Origin: CAZBLP01 sp964492825
GTDB taxonomy: Bacteria > DYJV01
Reading direction: 5' to 3'
DNA: 31,007 nt
Assembly: GCA_964492825.1 (NCBI GenBank)
Contig: CAZBLP010000022.1
Span: forward strand, 1 to 31,007
The position numbers and the translations under genes are program-made. A model generated the notes under the pieces. The model was not told where the DNA came from. It worked only from the letters and a program-made list of their open reading frames with translations, and did not search any database. Shown here piece by piece: positions 16,701 through 24,371 of the stretch (positions are counted from its first letter, which is position 1; every line of letters starts with the position of its first letter).

Positions 16701-17340
16701 TTTTTAAAATATTGATAATTTCAGAGTAATTTTTATATTTAAAAACAGTTGAGCCTGCAACTAAAATATTAACTCCGGCTGCTATTATTGAACCTGCGTT
16801 TTTCTCAGTAACACCTCCGTCAATTTCAATGAGCGGTTTAGTTTCAAAATCATTTATTAAATTAACAAGTTTTTTAATTTTGTTAATTGACGTTTCAATA
16901 AAAGTCTGGCCACCAAAACCTGGATTAACTGACATTATCAGAATCAAATCAACAAAAGGTAATATTTCTATAAGATTTTCTACTGGAGTTGCTGGATTAA
17001 CTGAAACACCAGCACACTTTCCTAAGTTTTTTATCTCTTCAACTGTTCTGTGTAGATGCCTGCATGCTTCATAATGAACTGTAATAATATCAGCTCCTGC
17101 TTCAGCAAAATTTTTTATATATTTTTCAGGTTGTTCAATCATAAGGTGAACATCAAAAGGGAGATTGGTTAGTTTTCTTATAGCTTTTACAATTAAAGGG
17201 CCAATTGTAATATTTGGTACGAATCTGCCGTCCATTACATCAATATGAATATAATCAGCACCGCATTTGTCCAAAAGTCGAATTTCTTCACCTAATTTGG
17301 AAAAATCAGCTGATAATATTGAAGGTGCAATTTTTACCAT
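16690..17340 (-). CDS. rpe: Rpe, ribulose-phosphate 3-epimerase
   Basis: Rpe interconverts ribulose-5-phosphate and xylulose-5-phosphate in the pentose phosphate pathway. It is a TIM barrel beginning MVKIAPSILSADF; metal and catalytic residues are H32 and D34 (IHIDVMDG), H65 (FDVHLM) and D174 (IEIDGG). The loop MSVNPGFGGQ (residues 136-145) is the family signature. The 216-residue length is normal. It begins one base after the CoA-transferase subunit stop and overlaps the MgtC gene, so it is the middle gene of a tight three-gene unit whose members have no obvious shared pathway. Confidence 0.96.
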   Translation of the reverse strand: MVKIAPSILSADFSKLGEEIRLLDKCGADYIHIDVMDGRFVPNITIGPLIVKAIRKLTNLPFDVHLMIEQPEKYIKNFAEAGADIITVHYEACRHLHRTVEEIKNLGKCAGVSVNPATPVENLIEILPFVDLILIMSVNPGFGGQTFIETSINKIKKLVNLINDFETKPLIEIDGGVTEKNAGSIIAAGVNILVAGSTVFKYKNYSEIINILKNAN

Positions 17341-17341
17341 A

Positions 17342-18124
17342 TTAGCCTCTTATATCTTTAACTCCTAATTTTCTTACTTCATCGGGGTCAATTTTAGCAA
17401 TATAGTCAAGAATTTCTTTAGGTGGTTCTTCTGTTTCCTTTAAATCTTCTGGTACTATTAACTCAAAACCTGTATTTTCTTTAACCTGGTTAATTGAAAT
17501 GCCAGGATGTATAGTGGAGATTCTCATTCTTTTTGTAACTTCATCAAAGTCAAAAGTGGCCAAATTGGTGATTATTTTTGCCGGGCCTTTTCCTGGAAGG
17601 CCGAGTTGCTCTCTTGCATTACCTCCTGAAAGATAACCTTGGCCGGTGATAAAGTCAACTTTTTCTACGAAAATTCTTGAAGATTGATTAGTAACCCATA
17701 GAACTGTTCTTTGTGCTATGGCACATAAAAATGAAGATGCTGCACCTCCAGGTAGTCTCACTTTTGGTTTAAAATAATCGCCTATTACACTTAAATTTGT
17801 ATTTCCAAATTTGTCTATTTGTGCAGCTCCGAGAAATATCATACCTAATTTCCCTCTTTGTGCAATATCAAAAGCTTCGTATAAATTGCAAAATGCAACA
17901 GGCCTGTTAGTTAATAAAATATCTGCTGTTGAAGCAGGTAGTTTTTCAGTTTCAGGATCAACTGAATCAGATACGTTTATGTAAGTGGCATCAGGAGCTG
18001 TAAAATTTTTTGCAATATGAGCTGCTAACATTGGCAATGGAGACGATAATCCTTGTAAAAAAACTTCATTGTTTTTAATCTCTTTTGCAAGAGAATAAGC
18101 CATAATATCAGAAATATGAGCCAT
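17342..18124 (-). CDS. CoA-transferase beta subunit, GctB/IpdB-like
   Basis: A family I CoA-transferase beta-type subunit of 260 residues. It resembles glutaconate CoA-transferase B: FLGAAQIDKFGNTNLSVIGDYFKPKVRLPGG, then FITGQGYLSGGNAREQLGLPGKGP and FDFDEVTKRMRISTIHPG. A recalled alignment with Acidaminococcus GctB puts Ser52 (NVSDS) where GctB has its catalytic Glu (VESG), as in IpdB-type proteins that act as hydrolases. The usual alpha-subunit gene is not next to it: upstream lies its own promoter. Start ATG with GGAGG upstream. Substrate unknown; acyl-CoA chemistry likely. The loss of the Glu is from memory and less certain than the family. Confidence 0.85.
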   Translation of the reverse strand: MAHISDIMAYSLAKEIKNNEVFLQGLSSPLPMLAAHIAKNFTAPDATYINVSDSVDPETEKLPASTADILLTNRPVAFCNLYEAFDIAQRGKLGMIFLGAAQIDKFGNTNLSVIGDYFKPKVRLPGGAASSFLCAIAQRTVLWVTNQSSRIFVEKVDFITGQGYLSGGNAREQLGLPGKGPAKIITNLATFDFDEVTKRMRISTIHPGISINQVKENTGFELIVPEDLKETEEPPKEILDYIAKIDPDEVRKLGVKDIRG

Positions 18125-18151
18125 AACAAACCTCCGATTTAGTGTTGTTTT

Positions 18152-18180
18152 CTTATAACATTGTTTATATTTTTTTACAA
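18152..18180 (-). promoter_or_regulatory. promoter of the CoA-transferase-rpe-mgtC unit
   Basis: On the minus strand TTGTAA (18180-18175) and TATAAG (18157-18152) are separated by 17 bases, about 28 bases ahead of the ATG. It directly follows the terminator-like hairpin of the upstream gene. Confidence 0.55.
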
Positions 18181-18190
18181 GAATTATATA

Positions 18191-18218
18191 AAGAAACTCC
18201 CTAATAAGGGAGTTTCTT
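18191..18218 (-). terminator. intrinsic terminator-like hairpin after the small secreted gene
   Basis: AAGAAACTCCCT (18191-18202) and AGGGAGTTTCTT (18207-18218) make a perfect 12-bp stem with a 4-base loop, beginning three bases after the minus-strand stop. The following minus-strand sequence (TATATAATTC) is only moderately T-rich, but the stem is strong. Confidence 0.7.
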
Positions 18219-18221
18219 ATT

Positions 18222-18707
18222 TTAGAAGAGGTCAGGATAGAGGATATCGGAAATTAAATTTTCTATGGACATGCTACTGCTGCCGCTGCCAGTGCAACTG
18301 GTACTTCCTGAGTGAGTCACTGTGCCGCTGCTGTTGGTAATATCGCCTTTAAAAGTCATTGACCCTGAGCATTTTTCATTTTCAGTTGCATTTGTCCCTT
18401 GGCTGTCAAATTCAAGATCAGTATAAGTCATTGTTAAATTTAGGTCTCCTGCTGTAGAGGGTAAAGTACCTGATAAAGACATAGACCCGTTGAGAGTGAT
18501 GGTGTTGTTATTTTTTGCATATTTACAATTATTAAACGTAAGATCAGCGCTGATATCAAATGTGACTACTCCATATGTACCGGTAATTTCTATTTCGCCT
18601 CCATCTGGACACGAAATAGTCTGAGAAAGATCCATTGTGCCAAGTGAAGTTCCTGCCCACAAAGTTGAACTGAAAAGAAGTGTCAAAACAACAATTAATT
18701 TTTTCAT
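18222..18707 (-). CDS. small secreted protein, unknown function
   Basis: I do not recognise a family. A Sec signal peptide is clear (MKKLIVVLTLLFSSTLWAG, cleavage probably after WA or WAG). The mature part, about 140 residues, is rich in Thr, Ser, Gly and Asn with alternating beta pattern (for example TITLNGSMSLSGTL, LNLTMTYTDLEF). Four Cys (ISCP, NNCKY, EKCSG, TSCTG) could form two disulfides in the periplasm or outside. I start at the ATG at 18707, which has AGGAGG at good distance; an upstream ATG at 18737 would put ten charged residues before the signal peptide and lacks a site. It is transcribed away from the PEBP gene. Confidence 0.75.
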   Translation of the reverse strand: MKKLIVVLTLLFSSTLWAGTSLGTMDLSQTISCPDGGEIEITGTYGVVTFDISADLTFNNCKYAKNNNTITLNGSMSLSGTLPSTAGDLNLTMTYTDLEFDSQGTNATENEKCSGSMTFKGDITNSSGTVTHSGSTSCTGSGSSSMSIENLISDILYPDLF

Positions 18708-18775
18708 TTTTTCCTCCTTGTTTAGGTTATTTTTCAAGTAATATATTCCTCAATAATTGATTTTTTTTATAAAGT

Positions 18776-18793
18776 ATGTAATTGAAATTACAT
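18776..18793. promoter_or_regulatory. 18-bp palindrome, candidate operator between divergent genes
   Basis: ATGTAATTGAAATTACAT has two perfect 8-base arms around GA. It sits between the two exported-protein genes, 69 bases before the minus-strand ATG and 33 bases before the -35 of the plus-strand gene, as expected for a dimeric regulator site. No binding protein can be named. Confidence 0.45.
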
Positions 18794-18825
18794 TATTTGA
18801 GAAATTTTTAACTTTTTTAAATTTG

Positions 18826-18854
18826 TGGACATTTTTTTGTATTTAGTTTATATT
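18826..18854 (+). promoter_or_regulatory. promoter of the PEBP-like gene
   Basis: TGGACA (18826-18831) and TATATT (18849-18854) are spaced by 17 bases, followed by a short leader with the strong ribosome site AGGAGGTGAT (18869-18878). Confidence 0.5.
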
Positions 18855-18881
18855 ATTAAAAAAATCTTAGGAGGTGATATA

Positions 18882-19751
18882 ATGAAGAAGTTATTAATCT
18901 CTTTGTATATTCTTTTTCTATTTCCTAATCTTTACAGTCAAAGTTTTTTTGACAGTGCACAAGTACTTTTTTCAAATGATTCATTGGTTATTCAAAATAT
19001 TAAAATTAACGAAGAATCTTTTTGGGGAAAATGGGACCTTAATTATGAAAATGCTGATTTTAATTTAGCAGATTACGGTACAGGAGAATATCCTTATACA
19101 GCAGGTGAAAATAATTTTTTTTCAAATGCAGAAGCTGAATTCAACGGCAATGATCTTAATGTTCAGAATATCAATGTTGAAAATAAAAATTATTCTGCAA
19201 CATGGAGTTTTAACATGACAAATGCGAATTTTAATATTGTCTCAGTTACAGAAGATAAAAATGAAGATACAGAGGTTTCTGAAAAGCCTTTTACTCTGTC
19301 TTCTTTATCTTTTTCCAGCGGAAGTACAATTCCGTTAAAATATGTTTGTTCATCCAAAGGTGGCCAAGACATATCACCTCAGCTTTCCTGGACAAATGTC
19401 CCTTCTGGTACAAAATATTTTGCTATTATTATGGATGATCCAGATGCTCAAAGTGTCTGCGGTTATACATGGGTTCACTGGTTTGTTATAAATATTCCTG
19501 TGAATATAACATCAATTGATGAAAATGCCTCAGCAGCAGGTATGGAAGGTGAGCAGATTAAAAATGATTTCGGAGTTGCAGCATATGGAGGCCCGTGTCC
19601 CCCAAACGGCACTCACAAATATTATATTAAAATATTTGCGCTAAATAATAAAATAGAAGGTATTAGTTCTCCTTTAACAATTGAAGAATTTCAGCAACAA
19701 TATAGTAGCTATATTATTGATTCAGTATCTATTTACGGAGTTTATCCTTAG
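18882..19751 (+). CDS. exported PEBP/YbhB-family protein with duplicated N-terminal module
   Basis: A 289-residue protein. Residues 1-19 are a signal peptide (MKKLLISLYILFLFPNLYS), so it is exported. Residues about 20-60 and 75-115 repeat one module: FSNDSLVIQNIKINEESFWGKW... versus FNGNDLNVQNINVENKNYSATW..., each ending in a N/D-ADFN or N-ANFN segment. From about 130 the C-terminal half is a phosphatidylethanolamine-binding/Raf-kinase-inhibitor-like domain: LSPQ-type ISPQLSW, MDDPDA, WVHWFVINIP, AAYGGPCPPNGTHKYYIKIFAL. PEBP domains bind anionic small ligands; the bacterial role is unclear. The ATG at 18882 follows AGGAGGTGAT; an upstream in-frame TTG at 18825 lies within the promoter. Confidence 0.88.
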   Translation: MKKLLISLYILFLFPNLYSQSFFDSAQVLFSNDSLVIQNIKINEESFWGKWDLNYENADFNLADYGTGEYPYTAGENNFFSNAEAEFNGNDLNVQNINVENKNYSATWSFNMTNANFNIVSVTEDKNEDTEVSEKPFTLSSLSFSSGSTIPLKYVCSSKGGQDISPQLSWTNVPSGTKYFAIIMDDPDAQSVCGYTWVHWFVINIPVNITSIDENASAAGMEGEQIKNDFGVAAYGGPCPPNGTHKYYIKIFALNNKIEGISSPLTIEEFQQQYSSYIIDSVSIYGVYP

Positions 19752-19757
19752 GAAAGT

Positions 19758-21089
19758 TTAATGAATCATTTTTTCAGGTAAATAGAGAGCTATTTCAGGA
19801 AACATTGTTAAAATAATAACCATTAGAATCATTATTATAAAAAATGGAAAAGTTGCTTTTAAAATAGTATCTATTTTTTCATCTGATATGCCTTGAATAA
19901 CAAATAAGCTGAAACCAACAGGCGGAGTTATCTGTGAAAGTTCAACCATTATAACTAAAAAAATTCCGAACCATAACGGTGAAAAGTGAGCGTTTAAAAC
20001 AATAGGCAGTACAATGGGCAATGTCATAACAACTATTGAGATTCCATCTAAAATCATACCTAAAAACAGATACATAAGACCAAGAACAAATATTAAAACA
20101 TAAGGTGACAGATGAAGACCTGCTATATATACACTTAACGCTCTTGCAATACCCACAAAACCTACTACTTGTGAAAGAAAAGCAGCACCCATAATTATAA
20201 AGCATATCATAACAGTTGTTTTTACGGAATTTAGAAGTGAAAGCCTGAAATTTTCCCATGTTAAATTTTTGAAATATATTGCCAAAATATATGCGCCAAG
20301 CACTCCAATTGCAGCAGCTTCAGTAGGAGTTGTAAAGCCCAAATATATACCGCCTAATACAACAAAGATTAAACCAAGTACTGGCAGCAGCTCTTTTGAA
20401 CCGACTATTTTGTCTTTCAAAGAGTAATGCTCTTTTTCTTTTGGCACAATATTAGGTTTTATTAAAGATGCTATTATTATATATGACGAATACATAGATG
20501 CTAAAATAATACCAGGGATTATTCCTCCTATAAAAAGTTTTCCAATGGAGCTGTCTGATAATATCCCGTAGATAATCATAATCAGACTTGGTGGTATTAG
20601 AAACCCCAAAGTACCGGCACCGGCCAGAGAACCAATGGCAAGTTTTCTGTCATAACCTCTTTTGGAAAGTTCTGTTAAAGTAATTTTTCCAACAGTGGCT
20701 GTTGTGGCTGCACTGGAGCCTGAAACAGCGGCAAATAAGGAGCATGCAACAACATTAATATGCAAAAGTCTGCCAGGAACATTGGAAAGCCAGGGAACAA
20801 GTCCATTTAAAAGTCTTGTTGACATTGCTGTTCTGAAAAGAATTTCACCCATAAGCACAAAAAGAGGCAGAGCTGTTAATGACCATGAATCAATACTGTT
20901 CCAAACTGAATTTGCCATTAAAGTGCCTATTTTAAACCAGATTGACATATTAGGAGGCAAATTTATACTGTACAGAAGCATTCCGCTTATTCCTGCCAAA
21001 AACAGAGAAAAACCTATCCATACACCTGAGAGCAGAAATGCAAACATAATTGAAAACATAACAACTGCCAATATTAAAGGATCTGATAT
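19758..21089 (-). CDS. dctM: DctM, TRAP transporter large membrane subunit (probable ATA start)
   Basis: This is the large permease of a tripartite ATP-independent periplasmic transporter that couples solute uptake to Na+ or H+. It has about 12 hydrophobic helices, with signatures SGSSAATTATVGKITLTELSKRGYD, GTLGFLIPPSLIMIIYG, TTPTEAAAIGVLGAY and ELSQITPPVGFSLFVIQG. The first conventional codon is TTG at 21071, but SD AGGAGG (21101-21106) is about 30 bases before it. The in-frame codons upstream encode SDPLILAVVMF, matching the normal MDPL-type DctM start, and begin at ATA (21089 or 21092) where the dctQ stop lies. I extend to ATA. Convergent with the PEBP gene, six bases apart. Confidence 0.93.
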   Translation of the reverse strand: MSDPLILAVVMFSIMFAFLLSGVWIGFSLFLAGISGMLLYSINLPPNMSIWFKIGTLMANSVWNSIDSWSLTALPLFVLMGEILFRTAMSTRLLNGLVPWLSNVPGRLLHINVVACSLFAAVSGSSAATTATVGKITLTELSKRGYDRKLAIGSLAGAGTLGFLIPPSLIMIIYGILSDSSIGKLFIGGIIPGIILASMYSSYIIIASLIKPNIVPKEKEHYSLKDKIVGSKELLPVLGLIFVVLGGIYLGFTTPTEAAAIGVLGAYILAIYFKNLTWENFRLSLLNSVKTTVMICFIIMGAAFLSQVVGFVGIARALSVYIAGLHLSPYVLIFVLGLMYLFLGMILDGISIVVMTLPIVLPIVLNAHFSPLWFGIFLVIMVELSQITPPVGFSLFVIQGISDEKIDTILKATFPFFIIMILMVIILTMFPEIALYLPEKMIH

Positions 21090-21568
21090 TATTTTCTAAT
21101 CCTCCTCATTATTTTTCCTATAATAGATAAAATAAACAAGAAATAACCTACAGGTAAAGCTATTTGCGGGATGTAAACAGGAGTTTCAGCAATAGAATCA
21201 GCTCTCATATCAAGAGAGCGGGTGTCAATAACCATCTTCATTGAATAGTAGAACATAAAAACAGTTAGAGCCAATGCAATCAAAAGGCATATTATATCAA
21301 GAATTTTATTAAGCTTTGGATTAAGCTTGCCAAGGATAATGGTAATTCTGATATGGCCTTCGTCCTTAAATGTATATGCTAAACCAAGCATAACAACAAC
21401 CACGAAAAAATATGCACTGTACTCATCTGAAATTAATGTGGATGTATGGAAAAAAGTACGTAAAAATATTTCAATTAAAATAAGAGCAACTATGAATATC
21501 ATAAATACAGAAGATATATAACCACCCCAGTTAGCTATTTTATCAAAAAATTTTGCTATTTTTTCCAT
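21089..21568 (-). CDS. dctQ: DctQ, TRAP transporter small membrane subunit
   Basis: The small four-helix integral subunit that pairs with DctM. Hydrophobic helices are at about residues 17-33, 48-66, 88-108 and 130-148; a conserved YSAYFFVVVVMLGLAYTFKDEGHIRI segment marks the family. The 159-residue length is typical. It contains at its end the AGGAGG (encoding MRRIRK) that serves as the ribosome site of dctM. It lies after the strong hairpin that follows dctP, so it may be expressed at a lower level than the binding protein. Confidence 0.93.
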   Translation of the reverse strand: MEKIAKFFDKIANWGGYISSVFMIFIVALILIEIFLRTFFHTSTLISDEYSAYFFVVVVMLGLAYTFKDEGHIRITIILGKLNPKLNKILDIICLLIALALTVFMFYYSMKMVIDTRSLDMRADSIAETPVYIPQIALPVGYFLFILSIIGKIMRRIRK

Positions 21569-21592
21569 AGTTTTTATCCTATTGTAAAAATA

Positions 21593-21624
21593 AAGTAGAA
21601 CGGTTTGTATTAACCGTTCTACTT
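21593..21624 (-). terminator. attenuating hairpin between dctP and dctQ
   Basis: AAGTAGAACGGTT (21593-21605) and AACCGTTCTACTT (21612-21624) form a perfect 13-bp stem with a 6-base loop, followed on the minus strand by TATTTTTAC. It should partially terminate or protect the dctP mRNA, giving more binding protein than permease, as is common in binding-protein operons. Confidence 0.7.
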
Positions 21625-21635
21625 ATTTCTCAAAA

Positions 21636-22619
21636 TTATTTCATATATTTTTTCAAAATAGCTTTCTGCTTGCTGTTGCATCTTTTTAAGAACTTTTTCC
21701 ATAATTTTTCAGCAGATTTTTTCATGGCTTTTTCAAGAGCAGGATTGGAATTATTTACAACCATTCCATGTTTCTTAATAATTTCTGTAGCATTTACCAT
21801 TCTGCTTTCTGAATTTGCCCATTGTAATGCTTCTACTTCTTTTGCAGCTTTTAAAATAGCTTTTTGCTGTTCTTTGGACAGAGATTTCCAGTAATCAAGG
21901 TTAATAGTTACCATGTTTAAAGGAAAAGCATAATAAATGTTTGTAAAGTATTTTAAAACTTCCCAAAATTTACCGTTTTTTGTTGATTCTGTGGATGTTA
22001 ATACAGAGTCAATCATTCCTGTTCTAAGTGAAGAATATACTTCTCCCCAAGGCAGAGCAACAGGTGATGCACCGAGAGCTCTTAAAAATTCAGCTCCGTT
22101 TTTGTCATATGTTCTTGTTTTCAAACCTTTTAAATCAGCAATTGTTTTAACAGGTTTTTTTGTAACAAGTCCGCTTGGAGGCCATGGTGCGGCATATAAA
22201 AATTTTTGATTCCATTTCATAGCAGCTTTTTTGTATAAAGGCTTTAATTCTTCATATAGTTTTTTTGCGTCTTCATAACTGCTTACAAGTTTAGGCAAAG
22301 AACTTACTCCAAAAATATGCTCACTTCCTGAAACAACACCCATTAAAATATCAGAAAGCGGAACAGAACCGTCTTTTACAGCTTTTAATAATTCCTGTCC
22401 TTTAAATCCGAGGCTTCCGCCAGGATGCACAGTAATAACTACAGAACCGTTGGAATATTTTTTTACAAGCTCTGCAAACTTCATAGCTCCCTGTGTGTGG
22501 AAACTTGTAGGTCCATAAATTGCATTACAGTCAAGTTTTACTGTTTTTGCTGATAATGACATTGGTACACTGATTAACATAGCCATTAAGAATCCTAATA
22601 GAACTTTTTTGAATTTCAT
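21636..22619 (-). CDS. dctP: DctP, TRAP transporter substrate-binding protein
   Basis: The periplasmic solute receptor of the TRAP system. A signal peptide (MKFKKVLLGFLMAMLISVPMSLSA) is cleaved after residue 24. The conserved ligand-binding stretch LKGLKTRTYDKNGAEFLRALGASPVALPWGEVYSSLRTGMIDS contains the Arg that contacts the carboxylate of the ligand in this family. The 327-residue length is normal. The substrate cannot be read from sequence; the HyuA/HyuB genes just upstream suggest a carboxylated amide, such as pyroglutamate or a hydantoin derivative. The start is ATG with AGGAGG upstream. Confidence 0.93.
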   Translation of the reverse strand: MKFKKVLLGFLMAMLISVPMSLSAKTVKLDCNAIYGPTSFHTQGAMKFAELVKKYSNGSVVITVHPGGSLGFKGQELLKAVKDGSVPLSDILMGVVSGSEHIFGVSSLPKLVSSYEDAKKLYEELKPLYKKAAMKWNQKFLYAAPWPPSGLVTKKPVKTIADLKGLKTRTYDKNGAEFLRALGASPVALPWGEVYSSLRTGMIDSVLTSTESTKNGKFWEVLKYFTNIYYAFPLNMVTINLDYWKSLSKEQQKAILKAAKEVEALQWANSESRMVNATEIIKKHGMVVNNSNPALEKAMKKSAEKLWKKFLKRCNSKQKAILKKYMK

Positions 22620-22696
22620 TTTTTCCTCCTTTTTTGATTTTTTTAATCAGAGACTGCTTGAGAACATAAAGTTCCCAATTCTCATTCATCTAACTT
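22620..22696 (-). other. gap between hyuB and dctP with alternative hairpins
   Basis: On the minus strand two mutually exclusive small hairpins are possible: TGAGAA with TTCTCA, and GGGAAC with GTTCTC. The dctP ribosome site AAGGAGG follows. No promoter stands out, so dctP is probably read from hyuB, perhaps with RNA processing here. Confidence 0.3.
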
Positions 22697-24271
22697 TTAA
22701 CCTTGAAGCGAATCTCCCCAACCTCCTCCACCGGGAGTTTCCACCCTTAAAACAGAACCTTTTTTAACTGAAACATTAAATTTAGAAGGCATAATTTTTT
22801 TATTGCCGTTTTCGTCAATTATTATATTAAGTCCGTTTTGACCTGGTTCCCCACCGTTTAACCCGTATGGTTGTAATTTTCTTCTTTCAGAAAGCACAGT
22901 AATTTCTGAATCTGATAAAAATTTGATTTCTCTTATTAACCCGTTTCCACCTGAGAATTTACCGTTTCCGCCAGAGCCTTTTCTAATAGAATAATTGGTA
23001 ACCAGAAAAGGATAACTATATTCAAGGGCTTCAACAGGAGTATTTAGAGTATTAGTCATATGAGAATGAACTGCATTGGCTCCGCTGTTCTTAGGAGATG
23101 CTCCCATGCCTCCTGCAAGAGTTTCATAATATGCAAAAGGGGTGCCTCTTCTTTCATCTATGCCTCCTATTGCTACGTTGTTCATAGTGCCTTGACTTGC
23201 AGCAGGTATTTTTTCAGGTAAAGCTTTTGACAGAGCTCCAAGTAAAACATCAACTATTCTCTGAGATGTTTCCACATTTCCTCCTGCTACAGCTGATGGG
23301 AAATTAGCATCAACAACAGTACCTTTTTTAGTTGTAATTTTTATTGCTCTTAAAATACCTGCATTTGTGGAAATTTCTCTGTCAATTAAAGTTCTTACAA
23401 CGTAAAGTACAGCTGATGCCGTAATTGCAAAAACAGCATTAACAGAGCCTTTAACCTGTAGAGATGATTCTGAGAAATCAATTAACATTTCATCATTTTT
23501 AACTTCCAGTTTTACCTTTATTTTTATAAGCTCGTCAACTATACCGTCATTGTCCATATAGTCTTCAAATTCAAAAATACCGTCATTCATATTTTTTATA
23601 ATGTGTCGAGTGATTCTTTCTGTATAATTAATTAATTCATCAGCATAAAAAAGGACAGTTTTTCGGGAATATTTTTCAATTAATTCTTTAATTCTTTTTA
23701 TACCAATAATATTTGACATAATTTGTGCAGCAAAATCTCCCTCTCGTTCATAAGGAGTTCTTACATTGTTTAAGAGAAATTTCATGATTTTTGTATCGAT
23801 TTTACCGTTTTCTACAAATTTTAAAGGCGGAATAATAATACCTTCCTGAAAAAGAGAAGTTGACAATGGCATAGAACCTGGTGTCATTCCTCCAATATCC
23901 GCATGGTGAGCTCTGTTGGCAACGTAAAAAAGAGGTTTTTCCGAATTATGATAAACAGGAGCTACAATTGTAACATCAGGTAAATGAGTACCGCCTTTGT
24001 ATGGATCGTTCAATATAACCATATCTCCATCATTAAGTTCCATTTCGCTAATTGCTGATTTAACTGAAAGAGGCATAGAACCGAGATGAACGGGAATGTG
24101 GGCTGCCTGCTCAATCATTTCTCCACTTGCATTGAAGATTGCACAAGAAGAATCACGACGTTCTTTTATATTCGGAGAATATGCTGTTCTAACAAGTGTA
24201 ACTCCCATCTCTTCTGAAATTGATATAAATCTGTTTTTAAAAACTTCCAATAATATAGGATTTACGTCCAT
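22697..24271 (-). CDS. hyuB: HyuB-type hydantoinase/oxoprolinase subunit B
   Basis: Subunit B of the ATP-dependent hydantoinase/5-oxoprolinase/acetone-carboxylase superfamily. The 524-residue protein begins DVNPILLEVFKNRFISISEEMG and has the family stretches TLVRTAYSPNIKERRDSSCAIF, GDMVILNDPYKGGTHLPDVTIVAPVYH, NRAHHADIGGMTPGSMP and GGGGWGDSLQG at the end. It works with HyuA to hydrolyse a cyclic amide with ATP. The residues seen do not decide between hydantoin, N-methylhydantoin and 5-oxoproline. The ATG follows AGGAGG. It lies between hyuA and the TRAP genes in one operon. Confidence 0.92.
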   Translation of the reverse strand: MDVNPILLEVFKNRFISISEEMGVTLVRTAYSPNIKERRDSSCAIFNASGEMIEQAAHIPVHLGSMPLSVKSAISEMELNDGDMVILNDPYKGGTHLPDVTIVAPVYHNSEKPLFYVANRAHHADIGGMTPGSMPLSTSLFQEGIIIPPLKFVENGKIDTKIMKFLLNNVRTPYEREGDFAAQIMSNIIGIKRIKELIEKYSRKTVLFYADELINYTERITRHIIKNMNDGIFEFEDYMDNDGIVDELIKIKVKLEVKNDEMLIDFSESSLQVKGSVNAVFAITASAVLYVVRTLIDREISTNAGILRAIKITTKKGTVVDANFPSAVAGGNVETSQRIVDVLLGALSKALPEKIPAASQGTMNNVAIGGIDERRGTPFAYYETLAGGMGASPKNSGANAVHSHMTNTLNTPVEALEYSYPFLVTNYSIRKGSGGNGKFSGGNGLIREIKFLSDSEITVLSERRKLQPYGLNGGEPGQNGLNIIIDENGNKKIMPSKFNVSVKKGSVLRVETPGGGGWGDSLQG

Positions 24272-24371
24272 AAAGAATTTTCCTCCTTATTAGTTCAAGG
24301 TTCAATAAAATCTGCAGTTTATAGTCAATATAACTACAACTAACTGTAAATTACGTAATTACAACTAATAT
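24272..24371 (-). repeat. repeat-rich gap between hyuA and hyuB
   Basis: Within 100 bases lie two copies of TACAACTAA (24335-24343 and 24360-24368) flanking the perfect palindrome AATTACGTAATT (24349-24360), a TAGTCAAT unit (24322-24329) shared with the heptamer array at 7513, and AGTTCAAGGTTCAA (two overlapping heptamers). The palindrome could fold in RNA as TGTAAATTACGTAATTACA. It is unusually long for a gap inside this otherwise tight operon. Confidence 0.5.
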
